Positions 34,877-44,215 of a DNA stretch of 64,000 bases are shown here, piece after piece. Position 1 is the stretch's first letter. Each line of letters opens with the position of its first letter. Both the position numbers and the translations under genes were made by a program. Where the stretch lies: positions 1,364,001-1,428,000 of the forward strand of contig NZ_CP069812.1 in the NCBI RefSeq assembly GCF_016894385.1, written 5' to 3'. The DNA is from Cupriavidus oxalaticus (GTDB lineage Bacteria; Pseudomonadota; Gammaproteobacteria; Burkholderiales; Burkholderiaceae). Under the pieces are notes generated by a model that made no database searches, was not told the DNA's origin, and saw only the letters and a program-made list of their open reading frames with translations.

Positions 34877-35300
34877 CCTGCCGGCATGATCGGCAACCGC
34901 GCCGGCGGCCGCATTTTGCGGTGCAGCCAGCGCGGCGCACAAGGCGGCGGACGTTTCGTTTCGCTGTCTCTTTCGCGGGCCGCAATGGCCCGCGAATCGT
35001 TTCTGCGCGGCTTTTTTTTGCCGTTCTGGCGCCGGTTTACCGGGTTTTCCTTAAGCGGGGTCGCTTTTCTTAGTGCTTTGTTGGGCATAGAATCAGGGCA
35101 GCGGCGCAGCCAGCACCATAGTCGTGCAGCGCGGCCCTCGCGGGGGCGAGGTGGCGAAGCCGCAACGCGCAGCCATGCGCGAACAGGCCGCGGCAAGCCG
35201 ATACGACAATTACAGATGGCGCAGGCGGTACCGATTTGCGCACTGCACCCCATGCGGTGCAGCAGCGCGCAATCAGCGACGACACAAGGACAGAGCACCG
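34877..35300 (+). promoter_or_regulatory. phaB1-phaR intergenic region with terminator and phaR promoter
   Basis: This 424-bp region first carries a hairpin GCGGGCC / GGCCCGC (34975-34993) and then, after 18 bp, an eight-T run (35012-35019), a likely end for phaCAB transcripts. Further on, TAGAAT (35088-35093) after an AT-rich TTTTCTTAGTGCTTTGTTGG is a plausible -10 for phaR, leaving a leader of about 200 nt. PhaR is known to repress its own gene in C. necator, so its operator may overlap this site, but I cannot delimit it. No gene is seen here. Confidence 0.5.
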
Positions 35301-35852
35301 ATGGCCACGACCAAAAAAGGCGCAGAGCGACTGATCAAGAAGTATCCGAACCGCAGGCTCTACGACACCCAGACCAGCACCTATATCACCCTGGCTGACG
35401 TCAAGCAGCTGGTCATGGATTCCGAAGAATTCAAGGTCGTGGACGCCAAGTCGGGGGATGAACTGACCCGCAGCATCCTGCTGCAGATCATCCTGGAAGA
35501 AGAGACCGGCGGCGTGCCGATGTTCTCCAGTGCCATGCTGTCGCAGATCATCCGGTTCTACGGCCATGCCATGCAGGGCATGATGGGCACCTACCTGGAA
35601 AAGAACATCCAGGCCTTTATCGATATCCAGAACAAGCTGGCCGAGAACTCCAAGGGCCTGTATTCGGGCGAAGCCTTCAGCCCCGACATGTGGTCGCAGT
35701 TCATGAACATGCAGGGCCCGATGATGCAGGGCATGATGAGCAACTACATCGAGCAGAGCAAGAACCTGTTCGTGCAGATGCAGGAACAGATGCAGAGCCA
35801 GGCGAAGAATATGTTCGGGACGTTCCCGTTCAACCAGCCGGACAAGAAGTAA
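35301..35852 (+). CDS. phaR: PHB synthesis repressor PhaR
   Basis: PhaR is a DNA-binding repressor that also binds PHB; it represses phasin (phaP) and its own gene until granules titrate it away. It has 183 residues, the same as in H16. The N-terminal PHB/PHA accumulation DNA-binding domain (KKYPNRRLYDTQTSTYITLA, residues ~13-32) is followed by two accumulation-regulator repeats and a Met/Gln-rich C-terminus (NMQGPMMQGMMSN, QMQEQMQSQAK). AAGGA lies 11 bp before the ATG. It is transcribed separately from phaCAB and ends at a good terminator. Confidence 0.98.
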   Translation: MATTKKGAERLIKKYPNRRLYDTQTSTYITLADVKQLVMDSEEFKVVDAKSGDELTRSILLQIILEEETGGVPMFSSAMLSQIIRFYGHAMQGMMGTYLEKNIQAFIDIQNKLAENSKGLYSGEAFSPDMWSQFMNMQGPMMQGMMSNYIEQSKNLFVQMQEQMQSQAKNMFGTFPFNQPDKK

Positions 35853-35860
35853 GGGTTGTT

Positions 35861-35888
35861 GCGGCGGGCCGCCTGGCCTGCCGCTTTT
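35861..35888 (+). terminator. Rho-independent terminator of phaR
   Basis: The 10-bp arms GCGGCGGGCC / GGCCTGCCGC pair with one G-T and have a 4-nt loop, followed by TTTT, 8 bp after the phaR stop codon. Confidence 0.75.
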
Positions 35889-36081
35889 CCTGCACGCCTT
35901 CGATTAAGAACTCCGGCGTGCAGCGCAGCGGCCGAAGCGGTTAAAATGCCGACCTCCTGAACTGGCGGCTCATTTGCGGACTCGCCTGCAAAGCGCGAAT
36001 CCCGATGCCTTCCAGAATCCACTGTCCTTGCCGTTTGCGCGCCCGCACAGCCGGGGCGCGCCGCCTGGCGCACGCCTGATC

Positions 36082-37050
36082 ATGAGCCGGCTGATCCTCG
36101 CCCCGATGGAGGGGCTTGCGGACTACGTCTTGCGCGACGTGCTGACCGGCCTTGGCGGCTACGACGGCTGCGTATCGGAGTTCGTCCGGGTGACGGGCTC
36201 GCTGCTTCCCGCGCGCGTCTATGAGCGGGATACGCCCGAAACGCTGCAGGGCGGCTACACCAACAGCGGTACGCCGATGGTGATCCAGCTGCTCGGCAGC
36301 GACCCCGAATGGCTGGCGCGCAATGCCACCTATGCCGCAACCCTGTCGCCGCACGGCATCGACCTGAATTTCGGCTGTCCGGCGAAGGTGGTCAACCGGC
36401 ATGGCGGCGGCGCGATGCTGCTGGGGCAACCTGAATTGCTGAACCGCATCGTGGCCGCCGTGCGCGCCGCGGTGCCGGCGCATATCGCCGTGACCGCCAA
36501 GATGCGGCTGGGCATTTCCGATACCGCACTCGCGCTGGACTGTGCCGCCGCGCTGGCGGAGGGCGGGGCGGCATCGCTGGTGGTGCATGCGCGCACGCGC
36601 GACGACGGTTACCGGCCGCCCGCGCATTGGGAGTGGATCGCGCGGATCGCGCAGGCCATCGACATTCCGGTCATTGCCAACGGCGACGTCTGGACCGTCG
36701 CCGACTGGGAGCGCTGTCGCGTCGTGACCGGTTGCGACGATGTGATGATCGGGCGCGGCGCGGTCTCCGACCCGTTCCTGGCCCAGCGCATCCGCGGGCA
36801 GATGGAGAGCACGCCGTCCGCCGCCGAATGGCCGCTGGTGCTGCGCCAGATCTCGCTGTACCTGAAGAAGCTGCACGAGCGGATCTCGTCCTGCCATGAG
36901 CACGGTCGGGTCAAGCTCTGGCTCAGCTACCTGAAGCGGACCTGGCCGCAGGCTGCCGAACTGCATGCCGCGATCCGGCGCATGCAAGACTCCGCGGAGA
37001 TCGGGCACTTGCTGCAAAGTGTCCCCGGCGCCTCTCCGATTCCTGACTGA
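36082..37050 (+). CDS. dusC: tRNA-dihydrouridine(16) synthase DusC
   Basis: This FMN enzyme reduces uridine to dihydrouridine in the tRNA D-loop. It has 322 residues from the ATG at 36082 (MSRLILAPMEGLADYVLRDV), which matches the DusC N-terminus; the catalytic cysteine is in LNFGCPAKVVNRHGGG. The FMN-phosphate region VIANGDVW and GRGAVSDPFL are present. The longer frame back to 35974 is not family-like. No clear Shine-Dalgarno is visible. The 229-bp gap before it holds only the phaR terminator and a TAAAAT (35942-35947) that may be a -10 element. Confidence 0.92.
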   Translation: MSRLILAPMEGLADYVLRDVLTGLGGYDGCVSEFVRVTGSLLPARVYERDTPETLQGGYTNSGTPMVIQLLGSDPEWLARNATYAATLSPHGIDLNFGCPAKVVNRHGGGAMLLGQPELLNRIVAAVRAAVPAHIAVTAKMRLGISDTALALDCAAALAEGGAASLVVHARTRDDGYRPPAHWEWIARIAQAIDIPVIANGDVWTVADWERCRVVTGCDDVMIGRGAVSDPFLAQRIRGQMESTPSAAEWPLVLRQISLYLKKLHERISSCHEHGRVKLWLSYLKRTWPQAAELHAAIRRMQDSAEIGHLLQSVPGASPIPD

Positions 37051-37195
37051 ACCCGTCATCAAGTGTGGCGTCAGGCGCCGGCAAAGCATGGCAAACGGGT
37101 AAAATACGCGATTGGCCTGCATCGCCTGGCGCACGCTCGCCCCGCGCGATAACCGGATATACTCCGCCCCGCCTGCCCCACATTCGTATCACACC

Positions 37196-38575
37196 GTGAA
37201 AAACCCTTCAGAATCAACGACCCAGAAAGACAATAGTCCGCGCGTGGGTTTCGTTTCGCTTGGCTGTCCCAAGGCCCTGGTCGACTCCGAGCAGATCATC
37301 ACCCAGCTCCGCGCCGAGGGCTATGCCATCAGCGGCACCTATGACGGTGCCGACCTGGTGGTGGTCAATACCTGCGGCTTTATCGACGAGGCCGTGCAGG
37401 AAAGCCTGGACGCCATCGGCGAGGCGCTGACCGAGAACGGCAAGGTCATCGTGACCGGATGCCTCGGCGCCAAGAAGGATGCGGCGGGGCAGGACATTGT
37501 GTCGTCGGTGCACCCCAAGGTGCTCGCCGTGACCGGCCCGCATGCGCTGGGTGAAGTGATGCAGGCCGTGCATACGCACCTGCCGAAGCCGCACGACCCG
37601 TTCACCGACCTGGTGCCCGCTGCCGGCATCAAGCTGACGCCCAAGCACTACGCCTACCTGAAGATCTCCGAGGGCTGCAACCACCGCTGCTCGTTCTGCA
37701 TCATCCCGTCGATGCGCGGCGACCTGGTTTCGCGCCCGGTCGCGGAAGTCATGCTCGAGGCCGAGAACCTGTTCAAGGCCGGCGTCAAGGAACTGCTGGT
37801 GATCTCGCAGGACACCAGCGCTTATGGCGTCGACGTCAAGTACCGCACCGGCTTCTGGAACGGCCGCCCGCTCAAGACCCGCATGACCGAACTGGTGGCG
37901 GCGCTGGGCGAGCTGGCTGCGCAGTACGGTGCCTGGGTGCGCCTGCACTACGTCTACCCGTACCCGCACGTCGACGAGATCATTCCGCTGATGTCGCAGG
38001 GCCACGTGCTGCCGTACCTGGACGTGCCGCTGCAGCACGCCCACCCGGACGTGCTCAAGCGCATGAAGCGCCCGGCCAACGCCGAAAAGACCATGGACCG
38101 CATCCGCGCCTGGCGCGAGATCTGCCCCGAGCTGACCATCCGCAGCACCTTTATCGCCGGCTTCCCGGGCGAAACCGAAGCGGAATTCCAGACGCTGCTG
38201 GACTTTATCGCCGAGGCCGAACTGGACCGCGTCGGCTGCTTTGCGTACTCGCCGGTGGAAGGCGCCACGGCCAACGACCTGCCGGGCGCGCTGCCCGACG
38301 AGGTGCGCGAGGAGCGCCGCGCCCGCTTCATGGAAGTGGCCGAGGAAGTGTCCGCGCGCCGGCTGCAGCGCAAGGTCGGCCAGACCCTGCGCGTGCTGGT
38401 CGACGAGGTCAACCAGGACGGCGGCATCGGCCGTTCGTCGGCGGATGCGCCGGAAATCGACGGCCTGGTCTATATCGCGCCGCCGGAGCGTACCTCGCAG
38501 CGCTACCGCGCGGGCGAGTTCGTCGAGGTGAAGATCACGGGCGCCGATGGCCACGACCTGTGGGGCGAGGTCTGA
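37196..38575 (+). CDS. rimO: Ribosomal protein S12 methylthiotransferase RimO
   Basis: RimO is a radical SAM enzyme that adds a methylthio group to Asp88 of ribosomal protein S12. I take the GTG at 37196 ([20 protein letters not shown]) as the start, giving 459 residues; an in-frame ATG at 37112 adds 28 non-conserved residues and lies upstream of a TATACT at 37158-37163. The N-terminal cluster cysteines are in [18 protein letters not shown] and VTGCLG, the radical SAM CxxxCxxC is in GCNHRCSFC, and a TRAM domain forms the C-terminus. Confidence 0.95.
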   Translation: MKNPSESTTQKDNSPRVGFVSLGCPKALVDSEQIITQLRAEGYAISGTYDGADLVVVNTCGFIDEAVQESLDAIGEALTENGKVIVTGCLGAKKDAAGQDIVSSVHPKVLAVTGPHALGEVMQAVHTHLPKPHDPFTDLVPAAGIKLTPKHYAYLKISEGCNHRCSFCIIPSMRGDLVSRPVAEVMLEAENLFKAGVKELLVISQDTSAYGVDVKYRTGFWNGRPLKTRMTELVAALGELAAQYGAWVRLHYVYPYPHVDEIIPLMSQGHVLPYLDVPLQHAHPDVLKRMKRPANAEKTMDRIRAWREICPELTIRSTFIAGFPGETEAEFQTLLDFIAEAELDRVGCFAYSPVEGATANDLPGALPDEVREERRARFMEVAEEVSARRLQRKVGQTLRVLVDEVNQDGGIGRSSADAPEIDGLVYIAPPERTSQRYRAGEFVEVKITGADGHDLWGEV

Positions 38576-38651
38576 GCTAGTCTTGCCGGACAAGGCCCGC
38601 CTGCTCGCGATTAGGTAAAAGTACGGTCGTTCGTTTCTGGCGTTACGCCGC

Positions 38652-38657
38652 TATACT
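38652..38657 (+). promoter_or_regulatory. Possible -10 element of bktB
   Basis: TATACT lies 35 bp before the bktB start codon. The best -35 candidate is only TTCGTT about 16 bp upstream. The sequence GGCGTTACGCCGC just before it contains a small dyad. Weak evidence. Confidence 0.3.
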
Positions 38658-38691
38658 GTGCGGCGCAACATAACCCTCCTGGAGACAAGTC

Positions 38692-39876
38692 ATGACGCGT
38701 GAAGTCGTAGTGGTGAGCGGTGTCCGTACCGCGATCGGGACCTTTGGCGGCAGCCTGAAGGACGTGGCGCCGGCGGAACTGGGCGCGCTGGTCGTGCGCG
38801 AGGCGCTGGCCCGCGCGCAGGTGTCCGGCGACGACGTCGGCCATGTGGTGTTCGGCAACGTGATCCAGACCGAGCCGCGCGACATGTACCTGGGCCGCGT
38901 CGCTGCGGTCAACGGCGGGGTGTCGACCAATGCTCCGGCGCTGACCGTCAACCGCCTGTGTGGCTCCGGCCTGCAGGCCATCGTCAGCGCCGCGCAGACC
39001 ATCCTGCTGGGCGATACCGACGTTGCCATCGGCGGTGGCGCCGAGAGCATGAGCCGCGCCCCGTACCTGGCGCCGGCGGCCCGCTGGGGCGCCCGCATGG
39101 GCGATGCCGGCCTGGTCGACATGATGCTGGGCGCGCTGCATGACCCGTTCCACCGCATCCACATGGGCGTGACCGCCGAGAACGTCGCCAAGGAATATGA
39201 CATCTCGCGCGCGCAGCAGGACGAGGCCGCGCTGGAATCGCACCGCCGCGCGTCCGCTGCGATCAAGGCCGGCTATTTCAAGGACCAGATCGTCCCGGTG
39301 GTGAGCAAGGGCCGCAAGGGCGATGTGACGTTCGACACCGACGAGCACGTGCGCCATGACGCCACCATCGACGACATGACCAAGCTCAAGCCGGTCTTCG
39401 TCAAGGAAAACGGTACGGTCACGGCCGGCAACGCCTCGGGCCTGAACGACGCGGCCGCCGCGGTGGTGATGATGGAGCGTGCCGAGGCCGAGCGCCGCGG
39501 CCTGAAGCCGCTGGCGCGCCTGGTGTCGTATGGCCATGCCGGCGTCGATCCGAAGACGATGGGCATCGGCCCGGTGCCGGCGACGAAGATCGCGCTGGAA
39601 CGCGCCGGCCTGCAGGTGTCGGACCTGGACGTGATCGAGGCCAACGAAGCCTTTGCCGCGCAGGCTTGCGCCGTGACCAAGGCCCTGGGCCTGGATCCGG
39701 CCAAGGTCAACCCGAACGGCTCGGGCATCTCGCTGGGCCACCCGATCGGCGCCACCGGCGCGCTGATCACCGTGAAGGCGTTGTACGAGCTGCAACGCGT
39801 GCAAGGCCGTTACGCGCTGGTGACGATGTGCATCGGCGGCGGGCAGGGCATTGCCGCCATCTTTGAACGGATCTGA
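38692..39876 (+). CDS. bktB: Beta-ketothiolase BktB
   Basis: This second thiolase has a broader chain-length range than PhaA; in C. necator BktB condenses propionyl-CoA with acetyl-CoA to 3-ketovaleryl-CoA for hydroxyvalerate polymers. It has 394 residues with nucleophile C90 (VNRLCGSGLQAI), His in GHPIGATG and Cys in MCIGGGQG. The sequence MTREVVVVSGVRTAIGTFGG is as in H16 BktB. CTCCTGGAGA precedes the start. It lies about 4 kb beyond phaB1, separated from it by phaR, dusC and rimO, and has its own promoter region. Confidence 0.97.
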   Translation: MTREVVVVSGVRTAIGTFGGSLKDVAPAELGALVVREALARAQVSGDDVGHVVFGNVIQTEPRDMYLGRVAAVNGGVSTNAPALTVNRLCGSGLQAIVSAAQTILLGDTDVAIGGGAESMSRAPYLAPAARWGARMGDAGLVDMMLGALHDPFHRIHMGVTAENVAKEYDISRAQQDEAALESHRRASAAIKAGYFKDQIVPVVSKGRKGDVTFDTDEHVRHDATIDDMTKLKPVFVKENGTVTAGNASGLNDAAAAVVMMERAEAERRGLKPLARLVSYGHAGVDPKTMGIGPVPATKIALERAGLQVSDLDVIEANEAFAAQACAVTKALGLDPAKVNPNGSGISLGHPIGATGALITVKALYELQRVQGRYALVTMCIGGGQGIAAIFERI

Positions 39877-39884
39877 GGCTCGCC

Positions 39885-40502
39885 TTGCGCCGTGTGCTGC
39901 TGAAATCGTCTATTCCGGCGCTGGCTGCCGTGCTCGCCCTGGCGGGCACGGCGCAGGCGGCACCGGCGACCGAATTGTCGACCGGGCAGGTCGGGGCGGT
40001 ATCGGGCGACGGCGCGGGCCTGGGCATCAACCAGGCCATCCGTGATGGCGAGGCCCGGCGTGGCACGGCGCTGTCGACCGGTGCGCCAACGCCGCTGGCG
40101 CCGCGCGCTGAGTATTCCTCGCTGCCGGTCTATGTCGGCAAGGTCGGCGACCAGCCCGTGCGGCTGCGGCTCGGCCCCAAGCCTGACGAACGCGACAGCG
40201 TGCGCGGCGAATACACCGGCCGCGGCGCCGGTGTGCGCCTGCTCGCCGGCGAATGGGAAAACGGCGCTTTCCTGATGGAAGAGTCGGACGACGGTACGCG
40301 CGTATCGGGCAACTGGGAAGGCAATATCGACGCCAGCGGCGCCGTGCGCGGCACCTGGACCGATGCCTTCAATCCCGCCATCGTGCTGCCGTTCTTTATC
40401 CGCCCCCTGGGCGTTCTGGTCATCCCGCCGTTCGACATGACGCCCAACAGCGGCGTTACCTACGCGCCGCCGCCGCCCAAGTCGTCGATCTCGGGCTGGT
40501 AG
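39885..40502 (+). CDS. Exported protein of unknown function
   Basis: The product has 205 residues from a TTG at 39885 with GAGG 5 bp upstream; a GTG at 39894 is the alternative. It has a Sec signal peptide (RRVLLKSSIPALAAVLALAG, cleavage at AQA-AP near 26). The mature protein contains a segment LPVYVGKVGDQPVRLRLGPK and a run of G-[EN]-W-[EG]-like strands (GEWENGAFLMEE, GNWEGNIDASGAVRGTW) that suggests small beta-barrel repeats, and ends in a Pro-rich tail. It starts 8 bp after bktB and is probably co-transcribed with it. No function is recognised. Confidence 0.7.
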   Translation: MRRVLLKSSIPALAAVLALAGTAQAAPATELSTGQVGAVSGDGAGLGINQAIRDGEARRGTALSTGAPTPLAPRAEYSSLPVYVGKVGDQPVRLRLGPKPDERDSVRGEYTGRGAGVRLLAGEWENGAFLMEESDDGTRVSGNWEGNIDASGAVRGTWTDAFNPAIVLPFFIRPLGVLVIPPFDMTPNSGVTYAPPPPKSSISGW

Positions 40503-40678
40503 TCGGGCACCATTTTCCACAGGACAAGCGGTCCGCCATCGTTCCCGGTGGCGCGGCCGGCATTTGCTGGTAAGCTCGAAGGCTCACCGAGTCTCATTGC
40601 TGGCCGGACAGCGTGATGCCTGCCTGGCATCGCGCCAGCGCCGGCCAGCAGTCGCAAGCAGCCAGCAAGGAATTCGCC

Positions 40679-41914
40679 GTGTCCGATTCGCCGTCCGACA
40701 AGCCCGACAAGCCCGTCCCCCGTCCCCATTACCTGCAGACCGTCGCAGTCCAGCCCGAGCTGGACATCGCGCCCGGCTTTGTCTCGTTCTCGCCCGCCAC
40801 CCACCGCGGCTCGACCGTGGTCTTCCGCAACCTGGCCGAACTGCGTGCCCAGGGCGACGGCGCCACCACTTACTGGCGCTACGGCCTGCACGCCACCCCG
40901 ACCAGCGAGGCGCTGTGCCAGCACCTGGCGCTGATAGAAGGCGCGCGCCATACCCTGCTGCTGCCTTCCGGGCTGGCGGCGATCTCGCTGGTCTACTTCG
41001 CGCTGCTGAAGAGCGGCGACGACGTGCTGGTGCCGCACAACGTCTACGGTCCCAACCGCGACCATGGCGAATGGCTGGCGCGCGACTACGGCGTGTCGGT
41101 GCGCTACTACGACCCGATGGACGTTGCCGGCATGGCCGCGATGATCCGCCCCGAGACGCGCCTGATCTGGATGGAGTCGCCGGGTTCGGTGACGATGGAA
41201 GTGGCGGACACCGATGCCATCGTCGCCGCCGCGCAGGCGCATGGCGTGCTGACGGCGATCGACAACACCTGGTCGGGCGGCGTCTACTTCCGCCCGTTCG
41301 ACAAGGGCATCGATATCTCGGTGCAGGCGCTGACCAAGTACCAGTCCGGCGGCAGCGATGTGCTGATGGGTGCGGTGATGACGCGCGACGATGCGCTGCA
41401 CGACCGCCTGCGGCGCACCCGCATGCTGATGGGTTGGGGCGTGTCCGCCGATGACTGCCACCTGGTGCTGCGCGGGCTGCCCAGCCTGCCGGTGCGGCTG
41501 GCGGCGCACGACCGCGGCGCGCGCGAAGTCGCCGAATGGCTGTGCCAGCGGCCCGAGGTGGCGCGCGTGCTGCATCCCGCGCTGCCCGACTGCCCGGGCC
41601 ATGCCAACTGGCGGCGCGACTTCACCGGCGCCACCGGCCTGTTCGCCATCATCCTGCGCGCGCGCTACTCGCGCCAGCAGGTGGATGCCTTTGTCGAGGC
41701 GCTGCAGTTGTTCGCGATCGGCTGGTCGTGGGGCGGCGCGCACAGCCTGGCCGTGCCCTATCACGTGCAGGGCATGCGCCCGGCAGGCACCTGGCCGCCG
41801 GCCGGCTGGCAGGACACCGGCGAACTGGTGCGGCTCTATATCGGCCTGGAAGACCCGCGCGACCTGATCGCCGACCTGCGCCAGGCGATGGAGGCGAAGC
41901 TGGGTGCGGGATAA
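40679..41914 (+). CDS. metC: Cystathionine beta-lyase
   Basis: This PLP enzyme of the Cys/Met metabolism family cleaves cystathionine to homocysteine in methionine synthesis. It has 411 residues from a GTG at 40679 (MSDSPSDKPDKP), which has AAGGA 9 bp upstream; an upstream ATG at 40613 would add a non-conserved stretch. The PLP lysine is K220 in ALTKYQSGGSDVLMG, and the phosphate-binding region is LLPSGLAAISLVY. The pattern fits the MetC branch rather than cystathionine gamma-synthase. It is followed by a GC hairpin. Confidence 0.9.
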   Translation: MSDSPSDKPDKPVPRPHYLQTVAVQPELDIAPGFVSFSPATHRGSTVVFRNLAELRAQGDGATTYWRYGLHATPTSEALCQHLALIEGARHTLLLPSGLAAISLVYFALLKSGDDVLVPHNVYGPNRDHGEWLARDYGVSVRYYDPMDVAGMAAMIRPETRLIWMESPGSVTMEVADTDAIVAAAQAHGVLTAIDNTWSGGVYFRPFDKGIDISVQALTKYQSGGSDVLMGAVMTRDDALHDRLRRTRMLMGWGVSADDCHLVLRGLPSLPVRLAAHDRGAREVAEWLCQRPEVARVLHPALPDCPGHANWRRDFTGATGLFAIILRARYSRQQVDAFVEALQLFAIGWSWGGAHSLAVPYHVQGMRPAGTWPPAGWQDTGELVRLYIGLEDPRDLIADLRQAMEAKLGAG

Positions 41915-41933
41915 GGGATGCAGCAGGAAGGAG

Positions 41934-41955
41934 GCGGGGCGCGCAGGCGCCCCGC
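41934..41955. terminator. Hairpin between metC and the DUF2789 gene
   Basis: A perfect 9-bp stem GCGGGGCGC / GCGCCCCGC with a 4-nt loop lies in the 47-bp gap between two convergent genes. It has no T-run on either side, so termination is only inferred from position. Confidence 0.45.
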
Positions 41956-41961
41956 GCCGCT

Positions 41962-42231
41962 TCAGGCAGGCTTGCGCAGCGCCAGGTTGAGCTGGTCGAC
42001 CACTTCGGCCCAGTCGGCGTCGTCGAGAAGTTCGTCGCGCAGCAGTGCTGACTGCGCCGGCGTCCAGAACGGCGCCTCCGCCAGTTCGACATCGTCTGGC
42101 AGCGGCGCGTGCTGGCCGATAAAGCTGCGGATGCCGGCTTCATCGGAAGCCAGGCCGAGTTGCGCGAACAGTTCGGAAAACTGGTGGAAGGTCGGTTCCA
42201 TGGCGGTCGGGTCGGTTGGTTGGGGGCTCAT
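41962..42231 (-). CDS. DUF2789 family protein
   Basis: This is an 89-residue soluble protein (MEPTFHQFSELFAQLGLASD, ...FIGQHAPLPDDVELAEAPFW, ...ADWAEVVDQLNLALR), matching the DUF2789 family, whose members are short, acidic and of unknown function. The first Met gives MSPQPTDPTAMEPT; the Met at 42201 is the more usual family start. It is 35 bp downstream of the PepSY gene and could be part of that iron-regulated unit. Confidence 0.8.
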   Translation of the reverse strand: MSPQPTDPTAMEPTFHQFSELFAQLGLASDEAGIRSFIGQHAPLPDDVELAEAPFWTPAQSALLRDELLDDADWAEVVDQLNLALRKPA

Positions 42232-42266
42232 GTAGTGTAGGCGAGCCCCCGTTCAGGCGCCGGCGC

Positions 42267-43901
42267 TCAGCGGGCGTCGGCGCCGGACATCGGCTTGGCG
42301 CCGGCCGTGGCCGTGGCGGCGGCACGCGGCATCGCCCACACCGACTCTGCCGGTCCGCTGCGCGCACGCCGCCGGGTGGCGCGGGCAACGGCGACGAACC
42401 CGGCCGCCAGCGCGATGGCGCCGATATCGAAGCCGGCGATGATCCAGTGCCCGCTGGGGATGCTGTGCAGCAGGTGGTCGCCGGTCAGGATGGCGTTGGA
42501 CAGCGGCACGGTCAGCGCGGCCAGTGCCGCCACGTACAGCAGTTCGATTGCCCCGCATACCGGCGGGCGCAGCAGCGCCCATGCACAGGCAATGCCGAAC
42601 ACCGTGAAGTAGGTGTAGCTCACCGCGCGTTCGGGCCACAGCAGCGCTGCCGGAAAACACAGCGCCACGCCGATGCAGCAGCCGATGCAGACGCCGACGG
42701 TGGCCTGCGCCAGCAGGCGGTGCACGCGCGGCTGTTCGGCCTGGCGCAGCTTGCGCCGCGACTCGATCCACAGCAGGTTGCCCGAGTAGAACAGGAACGC
42801 GCCCGCCAGGCCAGCCACAAGGTAGACCAGCCGCACCGGCAGCTCGCCGAAGGTGCCGAAGTGCAGTGCATACAGTGAGCTGTACAGCCCGTGATTGCTG
42901 TCGCGCGCGCCGGCAGTCTGGTTGGCGGTGAGCTGGCCCGCGTCGGGTTCGCCCTGCGCGGCGTGGATGCCGACCGAGCCGAGATTGCCGAGCGCCCTGG
43001 TGCTGGTGCCGCGCACTTCGACCACGGCATTGGCGTCGCCGAAGCGCTGGAAGCGGAACGATTCCGGCGTGAAGCGTTCGCCGCCATGCTGTTGCGCGAT
43101 CCGCACCAGGGTCTCGGTGGGCATCGTCGGCACCGCGCGGCCGGCGGCAGCCACCTCCGGTACCGCGGTGGTGGCGCGTGGCACCGCTTCGAACAGGCGG
43201 CCGTCGAAGGTCAGCGTGTTGAACACCATCATCAGCACCAGCGACAGGCAGAACAGCGCGCCGGTGATGGCAAAGACCAGGTGGAAGGGCAGGCTGAACA
43301 GTCCCAGCACGTTGTGCGCATCCATCCAGAAGCGCTTGAGGTTGCGTCCCGGGCGCACCGCGAACAGATCCTTCCTGAGGCGCGGCAGGTGCAGCAGCAC
43401 GCCCGACACCAGCGCCAGGCCGTACAGCACCGAGATCGCGCCCATGAAGTAAATCCCGCCGACCGGGATGCCGAGCGAATAGTGCAGGCTGTTCAGGAAC
43501 GCCGAGAGTTCACCGATTACCTGGTCGCGCGAGGTGTCGCGCCGCATCGCGGCGTCGCCGGCCAGGCGTGCGTCGGTGGTCATCTGCCATTCGCCGGCCT
43601 TGTCCTGCCAGTAGGCGGCGATATTGGGCTCGCCTTCGGACGGCATGATCACGTAGGCGCTGGCGGCGGCCTCAGGGTGGATCGCGACCAGCTTGTGCAT
43701 GAAGCGGTCGACCGCCGCCGGGTCGGCGCTGGCCTCGACCGGCGCACTGCCTTTCAGGCGCGTGGGCGACTGCCACACATGCAGTTCGTGGTGGAACACG
43801 GTCACGGCGCCGGCAAAGAAGGCGATAAACAGGGCCCAGCCGGCCATCAGGCCGACCCAGGTATGCAGCGTCTGGTACAGGCGCAGGGTTGCGGTTTTCA
43901 T
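42267..43901 (-). CDS. PepSY-domain membrane protein (iron-uptake type)
   Basis: This 544-residue inner-membrane protein starts at 43901 (MKTATLRLYQTLHTWVGLMA). It has a first span near residues 12-35, a periplasmic PepSY-like region with YVIMPSEGEPNIAAYWQDKA, further spans near 160-185 and 210-235, and four to five more at the C-terminus, ending in a soluble tail. This PepSY-TM (PiuB-like) family usually sits with TonB-dependent siderophore receptors and may handle reduction or release of iron. It is the third gene of an operon with DUF3325 and DUF3649 genes behind a Fur-box-like site. No receptor gene is adjacent. Confidence 0.88.
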   Translation of the reverse strand: MKTATLRLYQTLHTWVGLMAGWALFIAFFAGAVTVFHHELHVWQSPTRLKGSAPVEASADPAAVDRFMHKLVAIHPEAAASAYVIMPSEGEPNIAAYWQDKAGEWQMTTDARLAGDAAMRRDTSRDQVIGELSAFLNSLHYSLGIPVGGIYFMGAISVLYGLALVSGVLLHLPRLRKDLFAVRPGRNLKRFWMDAHNVLGLFSLPFHLVFAITGALFCLSLVLMMVFNTLTFDGRLFEAVPRATTAVPEVAAAGRAVPTMPTETLVRIAQQHGGERFTPESFRFQRFGDANAVVEVRGTSTRALGNLGSVGIHAAQGEPDAGQLTANQTAGARDSNHGLYSSLYALHFGTFGELPVRLVYLVAGLAGAFLFYSGNLLWIESRRKLRQAEQPRVHRLLAQATVGVCIGCCIGVALCFPAALLWPERAVSYTYFTVFGIACAWALLRPPVCGAIELLYVAALAALTVPLSNAILTGDHLLHSIPSGHWIIAGFDIGAIALAAGFVAVARATRRRARSGPAESVWAMPRAAATATAGAKPMSGADAR

Positions 43902-43912
43902 GGTTGGCGTTC

Positions 43913-44215
43913 TCAGGAGACGGGCAGGGCGGCCGGGGCGAGGCCCGCCAGGCGCAGCGCCCACAGCGCGCCGAAACAGAGCAGGTTGGCGCCTCCCAGC
44001 CACAGCCAGGCCGAGCGGCTGGTGCGGAACAGCAGGCTGCAGCTGATGATGGTCACCCACACTGGCAGGCAGGCGACGAGAGCCGCGACGATGCCGGTTT
44101 CCCAGCCACCTGGCAGCCACAGGATCGACAGCGTGCACAGCGCCACGGCGAGGGGCAGGCCAAGCAGGGCGCCTGCCAGCCACTTCGTACCCATGGTATC
44201 GGTGGCGGCGTTCAT
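43913..44215 (-). CDS. DUF3649 family membrane protein
   Basis: This is a 100-residue protein with three hydrophobic helices (LLGLPLAVALCTLSILWLPG, IVAALVACLPVWVTIISC and WLWLGGANLLCFGALWALR). It matches the DUF3649 family, which recurs beside PepSY-TM and DUF3325 genes in iron-uptake operons. Its start codon overlaps the end of the DUF3325 gene by 4 bp, so the two are translationally coupled; the PepSY gene follows after 11 bp. Its role is unknown. Confidence 0.82.
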   Translation of the reverse strand: MNAATDTMGTKWLAGALLGLPLAVALCTLSILWLPGGWETGIVAALVACLPVWVTIISCSLLFRTSRSAWLWLGGANLLCFGALWALRLAGLAPAALPVS

